From NCBI GenBank assembly GCA_903862655.1, contig CAIOZA010000027.1:62001-126000 (forward strand): a stretch of DNA of 64,000 bases, written 5' to 3'. The notes beneath the pieces were generated by a model that saw nothing but the letters and a program-made list of their open reading frames with translations, did not search any database and had not been told where the DNA came from. The stretch's first letter is position 1. Each line of letters begins with the position of its first letter. This DNA is from an uncultured Ignavibacteria bacterium (lineage in GTDB: Bacteria > Bacteroidota > Ignavibacteria > Kapaibacteriales > UBA2268). Of the stretch, positions 36,042-44,438 are shown piece by piece. The position numbers and the translations under genes are program-made.

Positions 36042-39000
36042 ATGGAAAGATTAAGTAATACTATCAAGCTTTTATTTTTGTTGATTTTAATATTAGTTCC
36101 TATGGAATTATTTTCAGGACAGATTCTTGAAGAAGCCTGGAAGTCGTTTGATAATAACGACTACAAGAAAGCAAAGGAAATGTTTTCTCTGTCAGGCAAG
36201 GAAAATATAAATGATAGAGTTGAAGCTAACCTTATGCAGTTATTATTGATTAGTCAGGAGAGCGGTGAATCAGACTGTCTAAAGTATCTGAAAGATGTTT
36301 ATCCACTATTGGAAAATCCAAATCCATATTTAATTGCTCTTTGGTCTTCAAAAGCTATAATGAGAGTACCCCCAAGAATGGATGAAAATCTAACGGATTT
36401 CCTGGAAGAACTAGTAGAAAATCCAAAAACTGATGGTACTGTCAAAGCCTGGATATATGAAGTACTGGAGCAGAGATATGACTGGCATTACAAAATTGCT
36501 AAGTCAAATAAAGCCGGTGTGAAGATTGGAGCAATTTATGATTGGCAGGCTGTTGGTGCTTTTGAGAATATTTCAGCAAGCGGATTTGATAAAAGTTTTC
36601 CTCCTATAGATCATCCTGAGTCAGATTTCATATTTAAGAACAGAGAAGGAGCTGGAGTAAAATGGTTTAATCTTGTAAAGCCAGCTCTTGGCAAATGGAT
36701 GAATCTGGCAATGAATTTTATTTTTTCAAATTCGATTATATATACTCAATCATTCTGCAATAGTACAGTTGATCAGGAAGTACAGTTGAGAGTAGGGACA
36801 TCAGGTTCCATTAAAATTTGGGTAAATGATAATTTGGTTATAAGTGAATCGGAAGAGCGAAACAATGGATTAGATACTTATGTTTCAACAATAAAACTTA
36901 ATAAGGGGGTTAACCGGATTTTACTTCAGATCGGTGCTAGTGAAATAGATAATTGTAATTTCCAGGTCAGAATTACTAATAATTTGGGAGACCCAGTTAA
37001 GGATTTAACCTTTTCAACCGTATATAGCCCGTATAAAAAAGAAACACATTATAAATCAAATCAGCTTAATTCTGCTGCTGAAGAATATTTTCAAAATAAA
37101 ATTACAGAGAATCCGCAAAAATTATTTTATTATTTGCTTCTTTCAGACGTTTATCTAATGAATGATAAAACCTTCGAAGCCAGAAAATTACTTACCGAAG
37201 CTCAGAAATTATCTCCTAAATCAAGTTATTTACTTGCTAAATTTATGGAGGTTTATTCCAGAACAAAAAACAGGACATCGTTAAGTTTGGTCATCGAAAA
37301 GTTCAAAGATATCGATCCAGATAATCCAGAAGCATTGGATTATATTTTCAATGAAGAATTAGATAAAGGTAATATTGATGAAGCCAAGAAAATTCTTGAA
37401 CGATTAAGGGTAAATACCATCGTTACACCAGATATAATCGATAAGGATATATCAATTGCATATCAGGAAAAGAGAATTGACGACATGATAAAAATTGTGG
37501 AAAAAGGTTATGACTTATACCCAAATTATTTGAATTTCATTAATATGATGTATGCTGTTAATATTAAACAGAATAGGAAGAAAGCTGGGGAAGTTCTTGA
37601 AGATTATCTTGATAAAAATAATAATTATGGTATTAGAGAGAAATTAGCAGATCATTATTCTGAACAAGGAGATGTTAAGTCATTTATTTCAAATTATCAA
37701 CAGATAATTGATTATGAACCAAATTCAATTGAAAAATATTATCAGATAGCTTTAAAATATTTTAACATTCAAAAGTATAAAGAATCCATAGAATATATAA
37801 AGAAGTGTATTGAAATTGCCCCTTATGTTGGTACTTATCACGAGGAATTAGCTAATGCTTACCAAGAGCTAAATGATAAAGATAATGCCAGACAGAGCTA
37901 TTTACGATGTCTGGAATTAAATCCTTACGATTTTCAGGCAAGGGATAAATTAAGACTGCTGGATAATAAAAAGTCTTTGTTTGAATCATTCGCTACACTA
38001 GATTACTATAAAATTTTTAAAGAAGCACCTGCTGCTGAAAAGTATCCTGGTGAGTTCGCATTGATTTTGTTAAATAGTGTAAATAAAATAGTTTATTCCG
38101 GGGGTGCCAGTGAAGAGAAGCACCATTATCTTGTAAAAATATTTACAAGTAGGGGGAGGGACATCTTTAAGGAGTTTTCTGTACCAGTGATGAGAAATCA
38201 AAGTTATATTATTGAAAAAGCGGAAGTACTAAAAAAAGATGGCAGCAAACTCAAAGCAGAAGTAAATGAAAATGTTGTCGTCTTTACTAATCTTCAGGAA
38301 GGAGATGCTGTATTGCTCGTGTATAAATTGCAAACTTTTCAGTTTGGTTCATTGTCTCAATATTTTTCCGATAATTTCTCTTTCACATCTTTTATTCCTT
38401 ATCTTGAAAAGAAATATGAAATCATCGTTGCTTCAGATACTAAATTTGAATATAAAATGATGAATTCTGATATCAAACCTGATATCATAAAAATGTCCGA
38501 TGAATTTTCACATTTTACTTGGGCAAAATATAATCAATCAGCAGTTAAGGAAGAAGCATATATGCCAAGCATATTAGATTTTGGTGAGGTTTTATTTCTC
38601 TCTTCATTGCCAAGTTGGGATTATGTTTCAAAGTGGTATCTGGATATTTCAAAAACAAAGGCTAAATCAGATCTTGAAACAAAAGAAGTTGCTGACAAAC
38701 TTTTCCCAGTTAAAAATAATTTAAGTAAAGTTTTTATCGCTAAAACAATTTATAATTATATTGTCAATAATGTCAGATATAGTTCTATACCATTTCGTCA
38801 GAGTGGAATTGTTCCACAAAAAGCTAGTACAACAATCAATACGCAAATGGGTGACTGCAAGGATGTGGCAACATTGTTTGTAGCTCTTTGTAATGAAATG
38901 AACTTAAAAGCGACTTGGGTATTAGTTTCAACCAGAGACAATGGTCAAACCGCAATGCCATTACCTTCCATTGAATTTAATCACTGTATTGCAACTGTTA

Positions 39001-39794
39001 ATCTTGATGATAAGCAGTATTTTGTTGATTTAACTAATGATGATCAGCCTTTCGGAAATATTTATGGTTTAAATAATCATGCAATTGCTTTGGTAATTAA
39101 TGATAATCCTGTTAATATTATTTTTAATCTTACTAGCATTGAAAATCAAAATACAAGTTACAGACAAACTTTTGTTAGTTTTATTAACGATAGAATGAAC
39201 GTTAAGACATCATCTTTGAAAAAAGGTGGGCTTGCTGCTTCAACAAGGGCTAACTACAAGAATAAATCTAAGGATGAACAGATGAAAGACATGTCTGAGG
39301 CAATTGCTTCAGGTTATGCAAACATTAAATTAGCCAATCTTGAATTCAAATCTGGATTAAATGATAATTCTGATACTCTTGAGTATAGTTATACTTATTA
39401 TGTTGACAGAGTGTTTATCAAAATCAGTAATTTGTTCGCATTTAAGATGCCCTTAACTGATGCATACTCTCCAATTGAATTTTTAGCTAATGACGAAAGA
39501 AAATATCCAATAGATCTTTATCAATTTTCAACTAGTGATATAAGAGATGAAATTCTAAATATTCAGATACCGGATGATAAAGTGCTAGCTGAAATTCCGG
39601 AAACAATTAAAATCAATTCAAAATTTGGTAATTATATTCTCGAATTCTCGTTGGAAGGCAATACACTCATAGTTCACCGGTCTTATGTTCAAAAGGAACT
39701 CAATGTCAGTTCCTCCGAATATAAAGATTTACAAAAATTCTTCAATGATATAGTAAAATCTGATGAAACTCAAATAGCTTTCAAAGCTAAATAA
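36042..39794 (+). CDS. Giant exported TPR / DUF3857 / transglutaminase-like protein
   Basis: A 1250-residue protein with a signal peptide. Residues about 30-200 and 350-640 are TPR-like; between them (about 200-330) lies a jelly-roll-like region (QLRVGTSGSIKIWVNDNLV). Residues about 660-860 match the DUF3857 pattern (ASEEKHHYLVKIFTSRG...YIIEKAEVLKKDGS). A transglutaminase-like domain follows with Cys939 (QMGDCKDVATLF), His981 (FNHCIATV) and Asp996 (FVDLTNDD), an intact papain-like triad. Such proteins occur in Bacteroidota envelopes; their substrate is unknown. It may cleave or cross-link proteins or peptidoglycan peptides. Confidence 0.8.
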   Translation: MERLSNTIKLLFLLILILVPMELFSGQILEEAWKSFDNNDYKKAKEMFSLSGKENINDRVEANLMQLLLISQESGESDCLKYLKDVYPLLENPNPYLIALWSSKAIMRVPPRMDENLTDFLEELVENPKTDGTVKAWIYEVLEQRYDWHYKIAKSNKAGVKIGAIYDWQAVGAFENISASGFDKSFPPIDHPESDFIFKNREGAGVKWFNLVKPALGKWMNLAMNFIFSNSIIYTQSFCNSTVDQEVQLRVGTSGSIKIWVNDNLVISESEERNNGLDTYVSTIKLNKGVNRILLQIGASEIDNCNFQVRITNNLGDPVKDLTFSTVYSPYKKETHYKSNQLNSAAEEYFQNKITENPQKLFYYLLLSDVYLMNDKTFEARKLLTEAQKLSPKSSYLLAKFMEVYSRTKNRTSLSLVIEKFKDIDPDNPEALDYIFNEELDKGNIDEAKKILERLRVNTIVTPDIIDKDISIAYQEKRIDDMIKIVEKGYDLYPNYLNFINMMYAVNIKQNRKKAGEVLEDYLDKNNNYGIREKLADHYSEQGDVKSFISNYQQIIDYEPNSIEKYYQIALKYFNIQKYKESIEYIKKCIEIAPYVGTYHEELANAYQELNDKDNARQSYLRCLELNPYDFQARDKLRLLDNKKSLFESFATLDYYKIFKEAPAAEKYPGEFALILLNSVNKIVYSGGASEEKHHYLVKIFTSRGRDIFKEFSVPVMRNQSYIIEKAEVLKKDGSKLKAEVNENVVVFTNLQEGDAVLLVYKLQTFQFGSLSQYFSDNFSFTSFIPYLEKKYEIIVASDTKFEYKMMNSDIKPDIIKMSDEFSHFTWAKYNQSAVKEEAYMPSILDFGEVLFLSSLPSWDYVSKWYLDISKTKAKSDLETKEVADKLFPVKNNLSKVFIAKTIYNYIVNNVRYSSIPFRQSGIVPQKASTTINTQMGDCKDVATLFVALCNEMNLKATWVLVSTRDNGQTAMPLPSIEFNHCIATVNLDDKQYFVDLTNDDQPFGNIYGLNNHAIALVINDNPVNIIFNLTSIENQNTSYRQTFVSFINDRMNVKTSSLKKGGLAASTRANYKNKSKDEQMKDMSEAIASGYANIKLANLEFKSGLNDNSDTLEYSYTYYVDRVFIKISNLFAFKMPLTDAYSPIEFLANDERKYPIDLYQFSTSDIRDEILNIQIPDDKVLAEIPETIKINSKFGNYILEFSLEGNTLIVHRSYVQKELNVSSSEYKDLQKFFNDIVKSDETQIAFKAK

Positions 39795-39807
39795 TAATTT
39801 AAGTCGA

Positions 39808-39852
39808 TCAGACGTGAGGAAGTAGGAGGAATTTTTCTACTTCTTTGTCTGG
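39808..39852 (+). terminator. Interrupted hairpin between the transglutaminase gene and lysC
   Basis: CAGAC (39809) pairs with GTCTG (39847) and GAAGTAG (39819) with CTACTTC (39837), leaving an internal loop and an 11-nt apical loop. It begins 15 bp after the upstream stop and about 70 bp before lysC. No T-run follows, so it is a weak terminator or an attenuator-like leader structure. Confidence 0.4.
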
Positions 39853-39922
39853 CAATATTAAAATTTCCTAAAACGTCTTACAATTCTAAATTCAAATTTT
39901 TTTAGAAAGATTAGTTTCAATT

Positions 39923-41284
39923 ATGTTAGTTGCAAAATTTGGTGGTACTTCAGTTAAGGATGAACAAGCTATATCCAGATTATTGGCGATAATTAGTAAT
40001 AAAAAGGGTAAAATAGTAGTTATCGTTTCTGCCATGTCAGGAATTACTGATGATCTTATTGGCATTATTAGTGAGCTAAAACAAAATAATCTTAAAAATG
40101 CTTTGGCATTATTAGATCATTTATTTGATCGGCATATTCAAGTGATAAAGAAACTTGGACTTCCGAAAAGTACTATTGTTAATATTAATACAAAGAGAAT
40201 AGAACTGGAACAACTTGTTCGGGCATTGAATGTTCTTGGAGAAATTAGTCCAAAATCTTATGATATGATAGTTTCAACTGGTGAAATTCTCAGTTCATTT
40301 ATCGTTGCTGAGTATTTTAGCCTAACCGGTGAAAAAACAAAACATCTCGACTCGAGAAATATCATCAAGTCTGATTCAAACTTTGGTGAAGCCAATGTTG
40401 ATTTTGAATCTACATTTGATTGTTGTAAAAAAACTATCCTTGCTTTACTTAAAAAATCTAGGGTAATTGTTTGTGGGGGTTTTATTGCTGCAGATAAGCT
40501 TGGTAACACAACAACATTAGGAAGGGGTGGGTCTGATTATTCTGCAGCAATCATAGCTTCTGCTCTTCAAGCCGATAATCTGGAAATATGGACTGATGTT
40601 TCGGGAATTATGACTTCAGATCCAAGGCTAATTCAAAGTGCTCGTATAATTAAAGAATTGACTTATACTGAAGCAGCTGAATTAGCATACTTTGGTGCTA
40701 AGGTGCTGCATCCTAAAACAATTCAACCTGCTGTAAAAAATCAGATTCCTGTTTGGGTTAAAAATAGTTATGAACCTGATCATTCTGGAACAAAGATTGT
40801 GTCTAAAAGTAATCACAAAAAGATAATAAAAGCTATCGCATTTAGAAAGAATATAATTGTAATTAGTGTAAATTCTAATAGAATGCTTGGTGCTTACGGC
40901 TTTTTAAGCAATGTCTTTGAAGTGTTTAGCCGATACGAAACATCAGTCGATATTGTTACTACCTCTGAAGTTAGCATAAGTTTAACCATCGATGATGATA
41001 AGAACTTAAACAAAATTAAAACCGAACTTCAAAAGATAGGTGATATTGAAGTTAAGAAAGATTATGCTATTATTTGTTCTGTTGGAGAAGGTATCAGAGA
41101 TACTGCTGGCATTGCCGCTAAATTTTTCGGTGTACTCAAAGGGATAAATATTCTGATGGTTAGCATAGGTGCTTCTGAAGTCAATATCAGTATTATCGTG
41201 AAGGAAGCGGATTTAAATAAAGCTGTAACATTACTTCATCATGAGTTTTTTGATAATTTAAATGACAAAGATATTTTTTATTAA
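39923..41284 (+). CDS. lysC: Aspartate kinase (monofunctional)
   Basis: Phosphorylates aspartate, the entry to lysine, diaminopimelate, threonine and methionine synthesis. The N-terminal VAKFGGTSVKD, the TTLGRGGSDYSAA motif and the WTDVSGIMTSDPR segment define the kinase domain; two ACT domains occupy the last 150 residues and probably bind lysine or threonine for feedback control. At 453 residues there is no fused homoserine dehydrogenase. It lies 12 bp upstream of lysA, forming a lysine/DAP operon. Confidence 0.95.
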   Translation: MLVAKFGGTSVKDEQAISRLLAIISNKKGKIVVIVSAMSGITDDLIGIISELKQNNLKNALALLDHLFDRHIQVIKKLGLPKSTIVNINTKRIELEQLVRALNVLGEISPKSYDMIVSTGEILSSFIVAEYFSLTGEKTKHLDSRNIIKSDSNFGEANVDFESTFDCCKKTILALLKKSRVIVCGGFIAADKLGNTTTLGRGGSDYSAAIIASALQADNLEIWTDVSGIMTSDPRLIQSARIIKELTYTEAAELAYFGAKVLHPKTIQPAVKNQIPVWVKNSYEPDHSGTKIVSKSNHKKIIKAIAFRKNIIVISVNSNRMLGAYGFLSNVFEVFSRYETSVDIVTTSEVSISLTIDDDKNLNKIKTELQKIGDIEVKKDYAIICSVGEGIRDTAGIAAKFFGVLKGINILMVSIGASEVNISIIVKEADLNKAVTLLHHEFFDNLNDKDIFY

Positions 41285-41296
41285 AATTCAATAAAT

Positions 41297-42520
41297 ATGA
41301 ATACAATAGCAAAAGTAGATATAAAAGAATTAGCGAAACAATACGGAACTCCGGTTTATGTTTATGATAAAGGAATGATAATTCAAAATTATTCTACCTT
41401 GAAAAAAGCGTTTGCTAAATATTACAGTAAAACTAAGATTCACTTTTCTGTTAAAGCTAATAGTAATATTAAGCTCCTCTCTATTTTTAAAGAAATTGGA
41501 TCTGGTGCTGACTGCTCATCTCCAATCGAATTGATACTTGCAGAAAAGTCTGGATTTTCTCAAGAGAATCTCCTTTATACCGGAAATTATGAAAGCTATC
41601 TGGATTTAGAACAGGCATTATTAAGCAATGTTACAATCAACCTTGATGATATCAATTCGTTTAAGAGATTGATGAAAATTCGTTTACCTGAAAGAATTTC
41701 ATTCAGAATTAATCCCGGAATTGGTAGGGGAGGATTCGAAGGGATTGTTACTGGTGGTACAGATGCTAAATTCGGAATTCCTTATGAAAATGCTCTCGAA
41801 GCATATAAATTAGCAAAAGAAAGTGGCGTCAAGAGATTTGGTATTCACATGATGACTGGCTCTAACAATCTAGAACCATATTATTTCGCAGAGATTGTTG
41901 ATAAATTAATGACAATTGCCGGGGATATTTTTACTAAGCTTGAAATTATACCCGAATTTGTCGACATAGGTGGTGGATTTGGTGTTCCTTATAATGATAA
42001 TGAAGAACCATTGAATGTTGATCTTACGGCAAGATTGGTCACTGAAATGTTCACAGAAAAATGCAATAAATATGGTTTTGGAGAACCATACTTATTCTTG
42101 GAACCAGGAAGATATTTAATTGCCAATAGTGGTTATTTGATTTCAAATGTAACAGGAATTAAAAACAGTTACAAAAAGTTTGTTGGTATTGATTCCGGAA
42201 TGAACACTCTGCTGCGTCCTGCTCTGTATGGTGCCAGACATAGAATAGAAGTCTATGATAAAAATGAGAATCAACAAATAGTTAACATCTGTGGTCAAAT
42301 TTGTGAGAATTCTGATATATTTTCTCTTTTGCAACCATTTCCAGATGTGGAAGAAGATGATATAGTTGTTATTCATGATGTAGGAGCCTATGGTTATGTT
42401 ATGGCTTCAAATTACAATAACAGATTGAGACCGCCTGAAGTCATTGTTGATGGAGATAAACATGAACTTATTAGAAGAAGAGAAAATATTGATGATGTAT
42501 TGAGGTTGTACGAATTTTAA
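41297..42520 (+). CDS. lysA: Diaminopimelate decarboxylase
   Basis: PLP fold-type III enzyme converting meso-diaminopimelate to lysine. The PLP lysine is in HFSVKANSN, the phosphate-binding glycines in VDIGGGFGVPY, and the GSGADCSSPIEL and EPGRYLIANSG segments match LysA. The C-terminal cysteine-containing ICGQICENSD and the GAYGYVMASNYN motif complete the active site at the dimer interface. The length of 407 residues is normal. It is cotranscribed with lysC; its 3' end is 12 bp from the convergent oxidase gene. Confidence 0.95.
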   Translation: MNTIAKVDIKELAKQYGTPVYVYDKGMIIQNYSTLKKAFAKYYSKTKIHFSVKANSNIKLLSIFKEIGSGADCSSPIELILAEKSGFSQENLLYTGNYESYLDLEQALLSNVTINLDDINSFKRLMKIRLPERISFRINPGIGRGGFEGIVTGGTDAKFGIPYENALEAYKLAKESGVKRFGIHMMTGSNNLEPYYFAEIVDKLMTIAGDIFTKLEIIPEFVDIGGGFGVPYNDNEEPLNVDLTARLVTEMFTEKCNKYGFGEPYLFLEPGRYLIANSGYLISNVTGIKNSYKKFVGIDSGMNTLLRPALYGARHRIEVYDKNENQQIVNICGQICENSDIFSLLQPFPDVEEDDIVVIHDVGAYGYVMASNYNNRLRPPEVIVDGDKHELIRRRENIDDVLRLYEF

Positions 42521-42532
42521 TTTCATTTTTGA

Positions 42533-43669
42533 TCATCTTAATCTTCTAATTAGATTCATAACTATTTCTTTAACATATTCTCCTATTGCTGGAGATGCTG
42601 TTAATGCCGGAGATTCCATTCCTATCAGATTTATTAAACCGGGAAAACCTTTGTCGGATTCTTCACGAATGACAAAATCTTTCATCATCTCTCCTTCTTT
42701 TTGAATGGATGACATAATACCGGCCATATCAGGTTTTAAATCTTCAATATCTAAGAATGGCAAGTATCTAACTGCTGATCCAAAGAAATACTTTAAAAAA
42801 GTATTATCAACTGAATAATCAATTTCATCACTCCAAAAGAAATGTGGACCTAATCTCATTCCACCATATAAGTCGGGTGTTGTGTGAATACCAACCGATC
42901 CAGATTCAGGTGGTAGAGGATAAATCAGTGCTTTAGGATATTTGTCAAGATTTCTATTGACTCTGAAATAAATACCTTTATGGTAGTTAATTCGATAATT
43001 ATGTTTGTCAATATCAATTCCTAGCAATTCAGCGATTCTACCTGACATGAGACCTGCTGAATTTATTATAATTTTGCTTGTTAATTGAAACTCATTCGAT
43101 TCTTTATCCTTAACTATAATTCTATAATCCTTATTATCAAAGGATAATTCCTTAACCTCATGATTATAAACAAAATTTACATTCTTGGATTTAGAATATT
43201 GTTCAAAAAACTCCATGAGTTTATGAGAATCAACAATACCTGAACTTGGGCAAAAAATTGCTGAATCGGCATGGACGTTTGGTTCAATCTCAAAGATCTC
43301 AATTTTGTTGACAATTCGGACACCGTGAGCTCCGTTATCGATAGCGTTTTCAAGAATACCATTAAGTTGATTGCATTCATCTTTATTGTTCGCAACAATT
43401 AGCTTACCACAGTTTGAATAGGGGATACAATAGTCTTTACATAACCTATACATTAATTTATTCCCTTCTAGGCAAAGTCTTCCCTTGAGTGAGTTCTGAG
43501 GGTAATAGATGGATGCATGAATCACTTCCGAATTTCTGCTTGAAGCTTCTCTACCAAAAGAATCATGCTTATCAATAATAGTAACATCTAACCCTAAATC
43601 TGATATTGAATAAGCAATTGCTAAACCCACAACGCCAGCACCAATTATGGTAATATCCGTTCTGCTCAT
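42533..43669 (-). CDS. FAD-dependent oxidoreductase, L-2-hydroxyglutarate oxidase-like
   Basis: A DAO-family flavoprotein of about 378 residues. It starts with the dinucleotide-binding motif TIIGAGVVGLAIAYSIS; EASSRNSEVIHASIYYP, shared with LhgO-type enzymes, follows. The GSVGIHTTPDLYGGMRLGPH section also fits L-2-hydroxyglutarate dehydrogenase/oxidase. A TTG further upstream would add 10 residues, but the ATG just before SRTDITIIG is the natural start. Other DAO enzymes (glycerol-3-phosphate dehydrogenase, sarcosine oxidase) share the fold, so the substrate is likely but not proven. Confidence 0.8.
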   Translation of the reverse strand: MSRTDITIIGAGVVGLAIAYSISDLGLDVTIIDKHDSFGREASSRNSEVIHASIYYPQNSLKGRLCLEGNKLMYRLCKDYCIPYSNCGKLIVANNKDECNQLNGILENAIDNGAHGVRIVNKIEIFEIEPNVHADSAIFCPSSGIVDSHKLMEFFEQYSKSKNVNFVYNHEVKELSFDNKDYRIIVKDKESNEFQLTSKIIINSAGLMSGRIAELLGIDIDKHNYRINYHKGIYFRVNRNLDKYPKALIYPLPPESGSVGIHTTPDLYGGMRLGPHFFWSDEIDYSVDNTFLKYFFGSAVRYLPFLDIEDLKPDMAGIMSSIQKEGEMMKDFVIREESDKGFPGLINLIGMESPALTASPAIGEYVKEIVMNLIRRLR

Positions 43670-43797
43670 TTTTAAAATCCATTTCGCTGTGAAAAACAAT
43701 ACAAACTAATAAATTATGTCTAAACTTAAAACCTCAAATTTTAACTAATGGCATATTAATTGCAAGATTAATCTGACACAATTAAGGAGGATTTAAG

Positions 43798-44436
43798 ATG
43801 AAATTGTTCAATAAAATATCGCTTCTGTTTCTTTTGTCACTAACGCTTATGATTGTAAGCCTAAATGCTGAAGAAAAAACCAAGAATAATCTAAAACAAA
43901 TTTCTGATAAGATTTTAAAAATGCAGGTAGAATATGGTGATGCTTTTTATAAAGCATTATTCTCATTAGATGATATCAGAGCTTATTCAATTATTCAGGT
44001 TGATAAAATTAGTAATCTATATAACAATAATTGGATTTCTCCTAATAAAATTCTTAGCTTAATCGACAAGAAGGATAAGGAGTTGCTTAACATTGGATTA
44101 TCCGAGTTTATAGATAGTTACTCTGATAATAAAAAACAGGAAGAACTATTCACAACCATCCGAAATTGGTGCATAGCTGAGTTTGAGATGAAAATATTAA
44201 CTAGTAAAATGGGATTACCCGAATCAAGACTAATAAATGCATTAATGAAAATTAATCCAATTATTGTTTCAAATGTAACCGGGGAAACAATTCAACCATC
44301 AAGTATCAAAAATAGTCAGAATGATGAACAATATTATTTCCTTTGTCTTAATAGTATCAGTTCTATGACTATTAATGATCAGCTAAGATACTATTCCAAA
44401 CTATTTAATCAATTAGCGGATATAAGTCAGAACTGA
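43798..44436 (+). CDS. Exported protein of unknown function
   Basis: A 212-residue protein with a clear signal peptide (hydrophobic to residue 24, ending SLNAEE). The mature part is mainly charged and predicted helical, with no motif I recognise. The start has one of the strongest ribosome-binding sites in the window (TAAGGAGG, 8 bases upstream). Its stop lies 2 bp from the end of convergent pcrA. It appears to be a single-gene unit, probably periplasmic. Confidence 0.65.
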   Translation: MKLFNKISLLFLLSLTLMIVSLNAEEKTKNNLKQISDKILKMQVEYGDAFYKALFSLDDIRAYSIIQVDKISNLYNNNWISPNKILSLIDKKDKELLNIGLSEFIDSYSDNKKQEELFTTIRNWCIAEFEMKILTSKMGLPESRLINALMKINPIIVSNVTGETIQPSSIKNSQNDEQYYFLCLNSISSMTINDQLRYYSKLFNQLADISQN

Positions 44437-44438
44437 TT

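Noticed and set aside
39795-39922. Lysine riboswitch before lysC
   Set aside because: The 128-bp gap has a simple two-part stem but not the five-helix junction or conserved core I would expect of the lysine aptamer.
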